Assembly (NCBI GenBank): GCA_025769875.1
Contig: JAGFNK010000204.1
Span: forward strand, 22,339-86,338
Origin: Russula earlei
Lineage: Eukaryota; Basidiomycota; Agaricomycetes; Russulales; Russulaceae
DNA length: 64,000 bases
Reading direction: 5' to 3'
The position numbers were made by a program, and so were the translations under genes. Under the pieces are notes generated by a model. That model saw nothing but the letters and a program-made list of their open reading frames with translations. It was not told the DNA's origin and did no database searches. Positions 34,300-46,434 of the stretch are shown in pieces; position 1 is the first letter of the stretch, and each line of letters begins with the position of its first letter.

Positions 34300-36123
34300 A
34301 TTGCACAGAACGCTATACACCTACGAAGGATCGCTATTAAGAGCAAGCCTGCTCAGCAGATGGACGTTATCCCGACAGCGAAGAAAAGAAAAGTGCAGAG
34401 AGCTTGCCCAAAACTTGCGCTGGGTCGAAGGGAAGACTTGTCATGGCAGTGGAAGGGGCAAGGGAGGAGGGATGACAGCTCCGAAACTCAGGACTGGGCT
34501 TCAGCAGCCTCACCGTATATATGTTCCTATGATCGACGCCGCTTTAGGAGGGCGAGGGCGAAAACTTCAATCACGGCAAGTATGTGGATTTGAAATAGCT
34601 TAAACCAATGTAAAATGGTGAGAGCCGCCACGCGCGCCTCTTCGAGACAATGCGATCGTGTCGGACACAGCCGAGAACGAGGAACAAGCGAGATTTGGGC
34701 CAGTGACGGCTTGTTCACGGTTGATTGACGTTGCTTGTTTCGCTGAACTCAATCCCGAAAAAAAAAAAAAAAGAAAATACGCTCCCAGACATGTTGTTTG
34801 TGAACTTGATTCCCGTGTTTGAATCGATCCCCGACCCTGAAATATGGAATAAGCATACATGTGTGCTCCTGTAATTGTCGTGATGGCTAACCAAGTAACG
34901 GTTTATGTCACAATTTAGCGCTCCAATATCCCCTTACCCCATGTACTGTAGCGTGGCCCGAACCTCGCGTTTCGCTGCCAAATAGCCGGCAACTATTGGA
35001 GATTTTGCAGCGACATTCAGGCAGGCAGGGTTGGACATCCCAATCATGAACGGGACCAGGCCCCGCTCTCATGAATTGCTTCCGTGCCAGGAACTGAAGA
35101 AAAGTATGGTCACAGAGAAGCGCTGCGCAGCGAGACCCTCGAAAATGGGATAAATATATAACACGCACCCTAAATCGATGTGGACAACTGCTCTATATAC
35201 CCAAAATCGGTTGGATTGTCACTTTGGAAAGTGTCAACCACCTGATACTTAACGACGTAACGTCGTGTGGCGTAATGGCGGCCAAAATGCGTACCGGACT
35301 GCGGGGAGGATCGCCGCCCGTTTGATAAATGGAACAAGTCGAGGCGCCAAATTAAAAGGAGTAACTTGCAAAGATGTGTGTACACGCGCATCGTGCGAGT
35401 GCTGCTAGAAATAGTAACGATAACGACCCCAATCATGGTTCAGAGCGGGAGAAACTGACCGCACCTTTCCGGGGGGCCGAATATGAGAAGGCCGAGGTTC
35501 GGATTATGAGGGGTAAACCTTCCTTGCTCGAGCCCGTCTATACCTTCTGAAGAACTCGTGCCGGCATCTTTTATCAAATGGTATCGATCTCCTGACTAAT
35601 CTAGCCCAAAAAGAGTAGAACCCCACGGTCCCCACCGAACACTGCTTTTTGTGGATCATCTACAAAAACCCCGCCTGACTATTGCTTACCGAGTGTTTCA
35701 CCATGGGTACTAGTGTTTCACCACCACACTGATAACACTTTCTAAGCCCCAAAACATCTCTGATCTTCTTCAAATTGATGATCTGAGAGGTTATAAGTAT
35801 TAGGAACATTCCTATGATTTTTTCCTGATTTGTGATTGAGGTTGAGGTCAGCAGAAGCTACATTATGAGGAGTGAATCACATATTTTTAACATTGAGACA
35901 CAAGGAGTGAACTGATCCTTCCCATTTTTTTTCTCATATCAGCAACATATATTTCCTATGGTTTGTGAGTGATTGTACCATGATCATAGACCAGTTTGTG
36001 GTTTTCTGACCCACTGCAACACTTCACCAACATAATTTAAGCACCAACAAGTGTGCTATTTTGGGCAAATTTGATCAATGTTGAAACAAAAGTTGGTGAA
36101 TGGGGAGGCAGTGTCAGCAAAGG
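34300..36123. other. No recognised gene
   Basis: It holds a long A run (about 34757-34775) and short open frames only. CpG falls from about 35.7 kb toward the Gypsy element, so the last 400 bp may already be repeat-derived. 36119-36123 (AAAGG) is the base run next to the Gypsy LTR. Confidence 0.35.
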
Positions 36124-36742
36124 TGTTAAGGCTCCAAAGTGCCTTAAATAAGATCAATGGTCATGTCTTTAAACATGTCCTACCAATGCAGATATACTTG
36201 AGTCAAGCAAGCAATACTCATGGAGGGGAAGGAGTGTTAGATCCTTCTGGAGTATGGCAGCAAGATGAGAGGGGCTCTGCAGATGGGGTAGGAGTCAACT
36301 GTTTGGGATTGGCAAACTAAGTTGAGCTTAAGGCTCAACTGCTACGAACTGGGGACTTTATATAGCCCTCAGGGATAAGGTTTGTGCTCCTGTAGTACTG
36401 GTCAGTGCTATGGAAGCAAAGGTGGCTCGTAGAAGCAATAATTGCTTCTGTGTAAATGATCTCAGTGCTGGAAGCATTAAATGCTTCCCTAGTAGCAATC
36501 TTGGTGTCATAAGTACTTTCCCAATCAGGGAAATGATGTACATGGCAGTACAGGAACATCTGGGACAGAAGCAATGCTACCCATTGCTTCTTCAATACAT
36601 CTTCAAAATGATACAATCAATGTGTTCTGAATGTGATATCAAGAACATAAACAATCAAGATCCAATGCATGCATGATGGAAACAGTGCAGTCCATAGTTC
36701 AGGTGTTCCAGCATCTTCCAGACCCCAAACCACTTGGTAACA
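36124..36742 (-). repeat. 3' LTR of the Gypsy element (family C)
   Basis: 619 bp, reading on the plus strand TGTTAAGGCTCC to CTTGGTAACA. The polypurine tract GAAGGAGGGGTGA lies just inside on the minus strand (36743-36755). A second, solo copy of the same family is at 48978-49597. Confidence 0.8.
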
Positions 36743-37367
36743 TCACCCCTCCTTCAGATTGATGGCTCCACACACCAACAATTCTAGAATTGAGTGGTGG
36801 GGTCAATGCTATCATCATCAAGAGGAGGAGGTGACAAGGTGAAGGTGTATTGGCCTTCTTCTGCTGCCTCATAGGCAGCCAATGCTGAGGCTACTATCAC
36901 CTCCGACTCCTCAGCGATGGCTGAAGGAGACATAATCTGTGGGAGTCTATCAGAGTCCCTGGGTAACCTCCTGACTGGAGGTGTGTTGGAGTGGAGAGGG
37001 GTCATATGAAAAGCTCTTGAATGGTCATGGACCCTTCTCCTTTTGCTACGTGCAGGAGGTGTGGGTTAGCAGTGTCCTCCCTCTCTTGGTCAGACTTCCT
37101 CTTCTTGCTTGGGTGTGCCAGTTCCCATCCTCAGTGAAAAGGGCATGATCTAATGGGTGTATAGGAATAATAATAGGGAGGCACCAGGCAATGTGAGGCA
37201 GCATCAGCTGCCAGCTGGTCATGGCAATACTGGTGGGGCAGTGGACAGTACTTATTGAAATGTCCTACCTTGCCACAGTACTTGCATCAGTTCCTCTTCC
37301 TCCTTCCTTCTATCATGTTCAGTTGCTGGGGTTCTGGAATGAACTCAGCTGTCGCAGTGGATGCTTC

Positions 37368-37617
37368 TGTTGAAGCTATAGGGATGATAGCTCAGTCTTG
37401 TGTGTAAAAGACTGTATTGATTAGTTATCTAACCTATAGGGATGATAGCTATGTACAGTATTAGCTTTAAAGGAGTGTAAAGGAATGTGTAGTACTGACC
37501 TCAGTCTTGTGTGTAAAAGACTGAGGAAACGAACGCGATAACTAAATTATTCTAATTATTTACATGTACGGTCCGGATTGTCCGTTCGTGCGGCACTTAG
37601 CGGCTGCCCGTCCAACA
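37368..37617 (-). repeat. Copia element 1, 3' LTR
   Basis: 250 bp, TGTTGAAGCTATAGG to CCGTCCAACA on the plus strand. It contains internal direct repeats of CTCAGTCTTGTGTGTAAAAG and of CTATAGGGATGATAGCT. Confidence 0.9.
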
Positions 37618-37712
37618 CACCCCCTCAGCCCGAGTGGTGCACGCTCCCTCCCATTTCCCCATCGCAGGACCTTTGTGCTTCTTGCAGTTAGGACCCTTTT
37701 TCAATACATCGG

Positions 37713-38500
37713 CTATTGCTCTTCTGGTGGAGTGCAGGCAAGATCGATCCACTGCAAGTCAAGTTTCTGCTGCAAGAACTGGTGTTGGACCTCGGTGTGT
37801 TTGGTGTGGTCCTGGGGCTCGGTTTTCCTGGTGATGGCGAAGGTCGACTGGTTGTCGATATGGGGGATTGTGAGAGGATGGGTCTCTTGGCCCAATCCGG
37901 TGAGTAATTGCCTTAGCCTGACGGCTTCGTCAGCAGTGCATGTGCCCGTGGTGCGCTCTGCCTTGGTGCTCAAGGGTGCGACCGGGGCTTGTTCCTTTTG
38001 GCTCCAGTTTATGGCTCCACCTGTCAACGTGAAGACGAAGTCCAAAGTGGGCTTTGCTGGTCCAGTTGGGGTCGACATATCCGACCAGGATTGGCTGGGT
38101 GCCGGAGTTGCTCTGGAAGGTCGGGCGGTGATCGCTCGTACCTCGGGCGTACTGGGTCACGCATTTGCACGTGCATTGATGGTTATTCCCTGGGCGCGCT
38201 TTCAAGAGGATCTCGTCCATCAGCTCTTCATTGCAGCAGGCGGACTTGAGTTCCATATGATAGGCTTCTGAGCCTCGTTCTGTGGCGAGAGCCAGGGTGT
38301 TGCAAGAGAGTGCCGGTTCTCTGGCGGCACACTTTCGTCGGGATTGTTGCCCTCGACTTGGGTGAGTCCCTGCATGATGACGCGGGCCTTGCATGTTTGA
38401 GTATTTTGATTTGACCCCCTCTTCATTCAGAAGGTCTGGTTTCCCCACTGCGTCTCCGTTCTGCAGATGCAGTGCGCTTTTGAGGACGCTAGTGTTTTCG
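37713..38500 (-). pseudogene. Copia element 1 reverse transcriptase/RNase H remnant
   Basis: Reading right to left in mixed frames: KARVIMQGLTQVEGNNPDE, LALATERGSEAYHMELKSA and ILLKARPG (start of a Copia reverse transcriptase). It then jumps to ILVGYVDPNWTS, FTLTGGAINWSQKEQAPVAP and TADEAVRLRQLL (RNase H). The catalytic YxDD segment is missing, so the middle of the transcriptase has been deleted. The 5' side joins 39473-39961 across the nested LTR. Confidence 0.75.
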
Positions 38501-38505
38501 GACAC

Positions 38506-39467
38506 TGTCAAGACTCACTGTTGAACTATCCAGTTCAAGAGCGAGGGATAAGCTCGAAGATGAGTCGATAGACGTCCAAGACCGTGTGGGCAAGGAGTAG
38601 AACCCAGAGGAGTAACAAATACCAGAGGGGAATTGTTACTGTGAGAGTAGAACAATCATGCAGGGAAGAGGCCAGGATAGTCACAAGGGGATAGTCCTTT
38701 AAAGGAGTATCCCAGGAATGGAGAGTGCCGTAAACAAATGGACAGTCTGAGGACTGTCCGCTACTTTATTGAGCGCTTATATACTACAAGAGAGCTGCTA
38801 AATAGGGAACAAGTCATAACCTTGTTATCAAGCACAATAGAGTGATGAGTAAGAAGTCGGAGGACGCTTACTGAGCATGCTCAGTCATGCTCAGTAAGCT
38901 GCTGAGTAAGAAGCTTCTCTTGATGAGTAAGAGCTTCCATTGTCCACGTGTTCACTGCTTTAGTACACGTGCAAGCACCTGATTCATTTCCTGTTAGTTA
39001 GTTTAGGGCCGGTCATTTGAGGACTTGTAGTTTGGTTATGGAATAGTGTTATCTTATAAGGCCCTTATATAGTTCTATTAGGGTCCTTAGAGTCGACCCT
39101 AATACTTCTATTAAGGTCCTTAGTGTTGCCTTATAGTTCGTTCTATAGTTATTAGAGTTGGTCTAATAACGCGTTGTAGGGCCTTTGATACTAGGTTAGT
39201 ACCTATTGTAGAGTTCCTAGGGTCGTTCCAAAGGGTCCTTAGGGAGGCTCTAATACTGTCCTTAGTTGTTAGAAGGGTTGTTTTTAAGTGGGGCTTGCTG
39301 TATGTCGATTGTGCCGAGAATCGCTTGCGCAACAATGCGCGTGCGATATTGTGGACACCTCTACTCACCCCTTTTGCTCGTGTGAACAGGGTGGCATCAT
39401 AGAGGCTGGGTTTCCTCCTATAAGGAAGGGTCCTTCAAGGGCCCTCTCCTGGGAATGGTTCGTGACA
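38506..39467. repeat. Solo LTR, family A copy 1, GACAC duplication
   Basis: 962 bp, TGTCAAGACTCACTG to GGTTCGTGACA on the plus strand, flanked exactly by GACAC (38501-38505 and 39468-39472). Inverted relative to copies A2 and A3. It keeps many CpGs that are TpG or CpA in the other copies, so it looks youngest. It interrupts the Copia linker just after the NEKRVSVT stretch. Confidence 0.9.
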
Positions 39468-39472
39468 GACAC

Positions 39473-39961
39473 GCGTTTCTCGTTGCATGCCTTTGCCCAC
39501 TTGGCAGAATCTGCATGGGCCGTCGCCTCGGCGTAGGACTTGGGGTTGGTGGCTACATTTTTATGTGCCACTTTTCCCTGCTCGGTACGTTTCATTTGTA
39601 GCTCATGTAGGATGGCGAGATGATGAGCGTCCTTGTTGCGGACGGGTGCACGTGTGGCACGTTTGGGGCGTCCAGTAGTGGACTGTGCAGGTGAGTTTCC
39701 CACTTCGTGAACTGTGGGTTGTGCTGAATTTGTTTCAGGCCTTTGTACTTCCACTTGGACCAGCTCCTCTGCTTCATCAATGTGGTCCAGTGTGAGCGTG
39801 CGTGTAGTGCGCTTTGGTTGGCCTGTGGTGGATTGCGAAGGTATGTTTTCTGCCTTGTAAATTGAGGGCTCACTGTGTGGTGTTTCAGGCTGAATGGGCA
39901 GGGCTTTGCCTGCTCGGACGCCTTGCGGTTCGGCATGCGGTGCCTGCTCTGCGTTGTCCAC
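39473..39961 (-). pseudogene. Copia element 1 linker before reverse transcriptase
   Basis: An open frame rich in Gln/Pro/Thr with two repeats of a TTGRPKRATRA / TTGQPKRTTRT motif, ending NPKSYAEATAHADSAKWAKA. That is the usual segment just ahead of the Copia reverse transcriptase. The final residues of the open frame run into the nested LTR. Confidence 0.7.
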
Positions 39962-40012
39962 CTGTTTCAGGCTGAGTGGGCAGGACCCTGCCTGCTCCGA
40001 TGCCTTGTGGCT

Positions 40013-42181
40013 TCACGTGCGGCGGCTGTTCCGCATTGTCCACCAGTTCCGCCACCCCCTCAAATTGATTACCATTTCCCAATTTTTGGCTCTATTGGCT
40101 GTTCCGTCGTATTCGAGGATTATGCGTTTGATGCACGACATGGGGCCCCCTTCGTTGGATATGACGGTGCGGGGTGTAATGGTGCTAGGGGTGGGGCAAT
40201 GGGCAGGCTTGGCTGCCTGTTGCGTGTGCTTTGCGTGGCCCGGGAACGCGTGCACCAGCGACCTTCGGGTCGGTTTGGTGAATCTCTTCTCCGGGGCATG
40301 TGCAGACGTGCGTGTTGCGAGGACTTGCAACCAAGAGGGGTCAGGAGTTGTTCCGCTCCTGGCCTCTTCAGATGTCAGATTGTCCAAGGCGCACGTGGGT
40401 AGGTTTGCATTGGCATGCGTCACCCGGACCCTGTCAAGAGGTGTCCGGGTCACGCGTTCTGCGACGTCGGTGGGTTCGCCCCCTTCATGTAATCGGAGGG
40501 TCTTCAGGCTGCGCGCAGCGGACGGCTCGGGGTGCTGGGGCGCTTTCAACTTGTGCTTCAGCCCGCCGGTGTGTTTCTTCTGCGGCTTATTGTCTGTCCG
40601 GGTCGCAACCTGTTCGGAGAATGTATCCGGGGAGGCCTGGAAGATCATCGCGCGTGTGGTAAGCGCGGCTTCGGTTTTGTGGCCGCGTTCCATGAGGGGT
40701 TGGTGTGGCGTTGCTGTGCGCGCCGACTCGAGTGTTGGCGTTTGGATGGCCATGGTGTACAAGTCATCATGTAATGTTCCCTCACAAATCAATTTGTTTG
40801 CTTTATTGTATATCCCACAAGTCTGCCCCTGGAAGCGCACTTCCACCCCGCGTTGAGTGAGGTGGGAGACCGATAAGAGGTTTCCATTGAGGTCCGGTAC
40901 GTGCAGGATGTCGCGGAGTATCGCAGTACTCCACACGCCGTGTGCGCACATCCGGACTAGTACTTGTCCGGTTCCGGTGGCGGTTATTGCGCTATCGTCG
41001 CCTAAGGCAACTTGAATGGGCGATGCGAGTGGGGTGAGATGTGTGAACCAATTTGAGTGGGGAGTCATGATTCTTGAGGCTCCGGAGTCGAGGAGCCAGC
41101 CGTTTCTGAGATCGGTGGCTTGGAGTTGCTCTCGGGTCATGGACGCACGGATTGGCTCATCTCTGATTGCCTGAAGTAATGAAGTGCTGTTGTCGGATGT
41201 GGGGACGTATGCGATGGCGGTGCTGGCTGGTGGCTGGTCTGCAAGCGTCGGCGTCGCTGCGCTGCGCGCGCTTGTGCCAGGCCCAGTGGGCGTGGGCGTC
41301 ACTGCGTTGTGCATGCCCGTGCCAGTCGTTGCTGCTACTGCCGCTGTTGCTTTGTCCTGCGGTATTCCGTGAATTTTCCAGCATTTGTGTGTATTGTGCC
41401 CCCTGCGTCTGCAGTGAGTGCACTTTGATGTTGTGCCTTTCTTGTTCTGCGCCTCCCGGTCCTTTCCCATTTGGGCCGCCTTTGCATGGTGAGGTGTGGC
41501 CGTGTCATTGGTCAATTGGATCCGACGCTCCTCATGGAGGATGCGGTCCGTGACGTGCTCGGCTGTTAGATGGCTGGGCGGTGTCGAGTGAAGAGTGGCC
41601 TTGAGTTTGGCCATCTTTTCTGGTAGCGTGAGAATTAGCATCCAGATGAGGACTTTCTCATCTATTGGGTAACCAAATTTCTCGAGGGTTCGGGCGGCGT
41701 GTAGCTGTCGTAATATCTGGGGAGCCATGGGTTCCATTTCGGTGAATGTAGCCCGGTATAGGTCCGTCAGTAGGTGTGCGACGCGTTGCTCGCCCTTCCC
41801 GGCAAAGTGCTTTTCGAGTGTGTCCCAAGTGTTTTTGGCTCCAGCAATGCCTAGGGCAGTGTCGAGAGCGTGCCCTTTTAACGTGAGTAAAATGTGGGCG
41901 TGCGCTTCGCGATCTTTCTGCTCCCAGTTGGCGAAGCTGCTTGGGTCATTGCTGGGGTCCGGTTTTGAGTATGTCTGTTTTAAGATTTCCATTAAGCCGT
42001 TTACTTTGAATACTGCCTCTATTTCAGCTTTCCATTGTGTGTATGCGACCGTGCCACCTTCGAAGAGTGGTCCGTCGTAACCGTGTTGGCCGCCCATGTA
42101 AGTTTTTCCCGCGGCTCCTATGGTGGGAGCGTGGCTGCCTCTCGAGGGCGCGACGTTTGCGGTTGCTGTGGGGGCGCTCAT
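40013..42181 (-). CDS. Copia element 1 gag-protease protein lacking integrase
   Basis: 722 residues from an ATG at 42181, about 70 bp inside the 5' LTR. Gag of the UBN2 type (TYSKPDPSNDPSSFANWEQ, ILRQLHAARTLEKFGYPID), CCHC zinc knuckle CTHCRRRGHNTHKC, protease with DSGAS in WLLDSGASRIMTPHSNWF, and the start of the pre-integrase region (GIYNKANKLICEGTLHDDLY). The expected integrase zinc finger and DDE core do not follow. Instead about 200 residues of Thr/Ala/Arg-rich sequence lead directly to the post-integrase linker (RTVISNEGGP). The frame stayed open across that deletion. Such a product could still form capsids and depend on other copies for integration and copying. Confidence 0.8.
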   Translation of the reverse strand: MSAPTATANVAPSRGSHAPTIGAAGKTYMGGQHGYDGPLFEGGTVAYTQWKAEIEAVFKVNGLMEILKQTYSKPDPSNDPSSFANWEQKDREAHAHILLTLKGHALDTALGIAGAKNTWDTLEKHFAGKGEQRVAHLLTDLYRATFTEMEPMAPQILRQLHAARTLEKFGYPIDEKVLIWMLILTLPEKMAKLKATLHSTPPSHLTAEHVTDRILHEERRIQLTNDTATPHHAKAAQMGKDREAQNKKGTTSKCTHCRRRGHNTHKCWKIHGIPQDKATAAVAATTGTGMHNAVTPTPTGPGTSARSAATPTLADQPPASTAIAYVPTSDNSTSLLQAIRDEPIRASMTREQLQATDLRNGWLLDSGASRIMTPHSNWFTHLTPLASPIQVALGDDSAITATGTGQVLVRMCAHGVWSTAILRDILHVPDLNGNLLSVSHLTQRGVEVRFQGQTCGIYNKANKLICEGTLHDDLYTMAIQTPTLESARTATPHQPLMERGHKTEAALTTRAMIFQASPDTFSEQVATRTDNKPQKKHTGGLKHKLKAPQHPEPSAARSLKTLRLHEGGEPTDVAERVTRTPLDRVRVTHANANLPTCALDNLTSEEARSGTTPDPSWLQVLATRTSAHAPEKRFTKPTRRSLVHAFPGHAKHTQQAAKPAHCPTPSTITPRTVISNEGGPMSCIKRIILEYDGTANRAKNWEMVINLRGWRNWWTMRNSRRT

Positions 42182-42250
42182 GGTGTTTCGTTACGCGATT
42201 TGGAAGCTGGTGGGAGTTCGTGATGTCAGGGACGACCAGGTCTCATAATC

Positions 42251-42500
42251 TGTTGAAGCTATAGGGATGATAGCTCAGTCTTGTGTGTAAAAGACTGTAT
42301 TGGTTAGTTATCTAACCTATAGGGATGATAGCTATGTACAGTATTAGCTTTAAAGGAGTGTAAAGGAATGTGTAGTACTGACCTCAGTCTTGTGTGTAAA
42401 AGACTGAGGAAATGAACACGATAACTAAATTATTCTAATTATTTACACGTACGGTCTGGATTGTCTGTTCGCACGGCACTTAGCGGCTGCACATCCAACA
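42251..42500 (-). repeat. Copia element 1, 5' LTR
   Basis: 250 bp. Same length as the partner LTR, with about ten substitutions and no indels. Confidence 0.9.
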
Positions 42501-43640
42501 GCTTCTCCACTGCTGCTATAGGAGTGGTAGTAGATGGAGCTCTGGGGGGGAAGGATTTGGTGACACCTCTGATCCTACCCCTCCTTGAAGGTGCATGCTC
42601 AATATGGTTTGAAGGACATCAATCTCCTCCTCTGAATACCCTTGCATGGTCGTTGGTGCAGGGCTGGCTGGTACTGGTTCTGGGGTAGGGGTGTTATACC
42701 CCTGGGCGATGTCTGCCAAAGGCAGCTGAGGGACAAAGACAGGAAGAGGGGGGATAGGCTGTCCAGCCTGGTAGTTGGTGAGGAGTTCTTCAGCCCATAC
42801 ACCTGGAGGGGTTTCTCCCTGGCTACAGCCTGCTTCGATGAACTCCCAGCAACATGATCATACTTTGGCTGCTGCCATCCTCTCCTTGGCTTTGGCCCTG
42901 CCTCTCTCTACTCCTCACTTCTCCACCAGGTATTTACCTAGCTTGTAGTGCAGTTGTTTCTCCTCTTCTTTGAGCACCTTGTAGTTAGCTCCAACATTTC
43001 TTGTTGGGTGTAAAGGTGGTCTAGATGGTAGAGCTCTGCCTGCAGTTCATATTCACCTAGCAGGTAAGGGTCTGTCTCCAGTGCCCTTCAAACTGTTTCT
43101 TGGTGTTGAAGCAGTCTAAATCATGTTCATCTTGGCCATAGTTATAGAGGTTGTAGCAAGGGGTGGCCTGGAGGATCTTGCCATAGTCTCCATGGCCTTC
43201 TTAATTCTTCCCCCTTACCCTCGGCTCTCCCAAGGCAATGTCATAGGCCACATACCTGGCTGGTTTGTTGCCCCAAGTTACACCATCAGGAATGTTGATC
43301 CCTGTGTGATGTCTATCAGCATCCCATTGTACCCAAGGTTCTCCAGGGTGGGCAATCTGGTCAAGAGTGCTGGTAGGGGACGTCACATCCCATTCCCCAG
43401 GCTGAGCATCAACTTGGTCAGCAGGGGGTCCAAATTCAAGGGGATGCATGTCCACTTCCCCTTCTCCAGTGCCGTGTTCATCCATTCCTTGGAAGAAGGC
43501 AAGGAGGGAAGCATCAGGAGTGATGATTTTGAGTGGCCCCTCTGTTCTAGAGAGGTCAGATTGGGGAACAATTTCATGAGTAGGAGTTTGAGACATGTGT
43601 GAGCAACAATGTGGGGGTGAGGAAACAGAGGGCATCCTTT

Positions 43641-45704
43641 GCTGGACCTTTATAACCCATATGGCAGTGAGGTTCTTTCTGTGGCATTCCTCTATTAGTC
43701 TAGATGCTTTGATGTTCTTTGCTGGCTCCCAAGAATCATGGGCTTGGGAGTATCCTTCCCACTGGACTTGATACTCCAGTTGTTTCCTCCTTCCAGTTCA
43801 TCTTGATCCTAAAATTGTTGCTACTTTGTATTCCTCTTCTCCTTCCACCAATTCTGCTTCTGGATTGGTGTAGTTGGCCCCATGCTCCTTGGTTTCCTTG
43901 TAAGGTGTCAATAAGGACACATGAAACATGTTATGGATCCTCCAGTGGCTAGGGAGTGTTGAACCGGAACCCGAACGGATCAAAGAAGGCGAAGACCTTC
44001 ATGCAAGGTTCAAGATCCGCTCATAGATGTTACGTGTTAGACAGAACTTTAGTATATGCGCTTATGGCAATAGGGTTACGCATAGTACGCTATCTATCAC
44101 AAGATGCAGCCTTATGCTGCATCTAGAACGTTTCCACATCACGCGTCACTTAATGCACGATATAGTGGACACCTGTAGTCACCTCTTTTGGACTTAGGAA
44201 CAGCCCTGGGTCATAGAGGTATAAATACCATACTTGTAGACGAGTATACACATCGCTCTACACCCCAATATCACTTGAGCATTAGCACAACCTCTAAGGT
44301 GGGTTGCTTGGCCTGTTAGCTGCGCTCTATGCTGCGCAACAGGGAGATCCAATCTGTATGTCACAGGGCTGATCACCTCTGTGATTTCAAAGGGCCCATA
44401 ATGTTTTGGGCATAGTTTCACTATAGGATGTGTCATTTTTAGGTTGGTGCTGTTGAGCCATACCCTTTCTCCTTTCTGATAAGGTTGTAAACTACTTCTT
44501 TGCTTCCACATTAGGGAAGTGATCTTCATTGCTTCTTGTGCCTGTGATCTCACTTCCTGGATTCAGACTTTCCAATTATCTATTCTTGGTATCTTGCTTC
44601 CCTGATTTGGCTGGTGTGCTCTGGGTGTAGAACCCATCCATAAGAAGAAAGGGGACTGCTTTGTTGTCTCTGAAACATTAGAATTCATCATGTATTGTAC
44701 CAGAGGCAGCCAGTCCACCCAGTCATCTTGTTGGTGGTTGCAAAAGATCCTGAGTGACATTTCCATCATCTGATTTGTCCTTTCTGATTGTCCATCTGTC
44801 TGGGGATGGTAGGTGGTGCTGATATTCTGTTTGATATGCAGCTGGTCGCAAAGTTCCCTAATAAACTTGGAACTTATTAGTTTGTTGTGATTGGATATGA
44901 TCTTGCTTGGTACTCCCACAAAGGGAATATTCTGTCCTTGTAGAGCTGTGCTAGCTCTTCTGCATCCATCTCTTCCTTGCAAGGAAGCAAGATGACACCT
45001 TTAGTACAATTGTGGTCAGTGACAGTTAATATACTGTCATATCCTTTCAACTTTGGCAATTTGACCACAAAGTCCATGCTGACAGTCGAGAAGGGAGTAG
45101 CCACTTCTTCTGGTGGTATGGGATACAGGGGAGGTCGACTCAGATGAGTGTTTGACTTGTTAGTTTGGCAAACTGCACATCCTTCCACATATCGATCAAC
45201 AAAATGCCTCATGGTAGGCCACCAGTAGTATTGCATCATTCCCAGTAATGTTTTAGCTTTCCCTGGATGTCCTGCTGAGGGACTGTCATGATACTGTTCC
45301 AGTAACGTCCTGTGGGTCCCTTCATGACCTGTAACCACCAAGGCTTCATTCTTCCACCATAAGCTATGTTGCTTCTCCAGTAAGTGTCTCTGTACCCAAT
45401 TGAGTAACTTTAGTTGGTGTCTTTCTTCCCCTTGTTGGTTCTTTATCCATTCTTCTAATGCAGTAGTATGCATTACTTGAATCAAAAGGTGATCAGGTAG
45501 CATGACCACTTCTTCTTTATCCCCTTGTCCATTGTCAAGGTCAGGTCTCCTGGACAGGGCATCTGCTTTATTCCTTGCCCCTGCCTGGTGTTTCAGCTCC
45601 AAGTCGAAGTCTGCCAAGAAGGTAATGTATCTTGCCACTTGACCATTTATATGCTGAGGGTGTTGGTAATGCAACAGGTTTGCATGGTCTGTATAGACCA
45701 CCAC
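43641..45704 (-). pseudogene. Gypsy RNase H end, integrase and chromodomain
   Basis: Right to left: VVYTDHANLLHYQHPQHING and NKADALSRRPD (end of RNase H), the integrase zinc-binding HHCC region (HDSPSAGHPGKAK, CAVCQTNK), the core (MDFVVKLPKLKGYDSILTVT, TTYHPQTDGQSERTNQ), and the SH3-like/GPY region (YGPFEITEVISPVTYRLDLP). After a solo LTR at 43957-44341 it continues SHWRIHNMFHVSLLTPY, VEGEEEYKV and, after a frame change, the chromodomain RRKQLEYQVQWEGYSQAHDS and WEPA. The D-x-E integrase residues are partly visible (Asp in VSMDFVV; Glu in GQSERTN), but frame changes near 44.95 kb break the protein. Confidence 0.8.
43957..44341 (+). repeat. Solo LTR of the Copia element 2 family, GGGAG duplication
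   Basis: 385 bp, TGTTGAACCGGAACCCG to ATGCTGCGCAACA, flanked exactly by GGGAG (43952-43956 and 44342-44346). Removing it restores an unbroken Gypsy reading (YRLDLP then SHWRIHNMFH). Orientation is opposite to the full-length copy at 56934-62783. Confidence 0.92.
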
Positions 45705-46434
45705 CTTGTGCTTTGCTCCAATGAGCAGGTGCCTCCAGTGCTTCTCGGCTCACACCATGGCTAAGAACTCTTTGTCCCTTATGTCATAGTTCTTTTCTGC
45801 TTGTTTCAAGGCTGCAGAGAAGTAACCTATCAGCCTTCTCTTTCCTTGTTCGCCCTTCTGGAATAGCACTGCTCCAATAGTGTAGTTGGACCATCTACTT
45901 CCAATTCAAAGGGTTGCTCCTCATCAGGATGGAGCAGGACAGGGTCAGAAGATACTATCTGGATAAGTCATTCCAGAGCATCTTTGCATTCTTGAGTCCA
46001 TTCAAATGGTACTCCTTTCTTTGTCAAAGCAATAATGTGTTGAGCAATCTGGCTGAACCCTTGGATAAAAGCCCTATTGTAGCTGAGGACTCCCATAACA
46101 TTGCACACTTCATGCACATCCTTGATTTCCCTAGGCCAGTCCATGATTCCTCATACCTTAGAGGCCTCAATCTTCATCTTTCCTTCGTCTATGTCCAACC
46201 CAGCATGGTTAATTTCCGCACCATGAACTGGCACTTCTTGGGTTTCAGGAAGTATGACTTCTTCTGCATCAGCATGAGTAGCTTGCTGATACATTTGTTG
46301 TGGATTTCTAGTTGTTTGGGACTGTCCCCTGTGGCAATTCCAAAGTCATCCGGATAGTTGACAGTATATTCTGCCCATTGGTCCAGCCAGTCACTGAAGT
46401 CTCTTCTCATCAGCCTAGTAAAGAAGGCTGGCAT

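Larger units (their letters stand above)
37368..42500 (-). mobile_element. Copia element 1, non-autonomous, GCTTC target duplication
   Basis: 5133 bp with two 250-bp LTRs (37368-37617 and 42251-42500) and an exact 5-bp duplication GCTTC (37363-37367 and 42501-42505). The LTRs differ at about ten positions, eight of them explainable as CpG to TpG/CpA. Just inside the 5' LTR (minus strand, from 42250) lies GATTATGAGACCTGG, resembling the complement of an initiator-tRNA anticodon arm. Gag and protease are open; integrase and most of reverse transcriptase are gone. A solo LTR (38506-39467) is nested inside. Confidence 0.9.
36743..43640 (-). pseudogene. Gypsy polyprotein C-terminal acidic tail, split by Copia insertion
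   Basis: Two parts, 43640-42506 and 37362-36743, rejoin across the Copia element at the duplicated GCTTC. Open pieces are acidic and Pro-rich (for example GYSEEEIDVLQTILSMHLQ and SAIAEESEVIVASALAAYEA). Such tails downstream of the chromodomain vary greatly between elements. No specific function is assigned. Confidence 0.5.

Noticed and set aside
36410..36676. Frames in the Gypsy LTR as coding genes
   Set aside because: They recur in the LTR copy at 48978-49597 and match no protein family.
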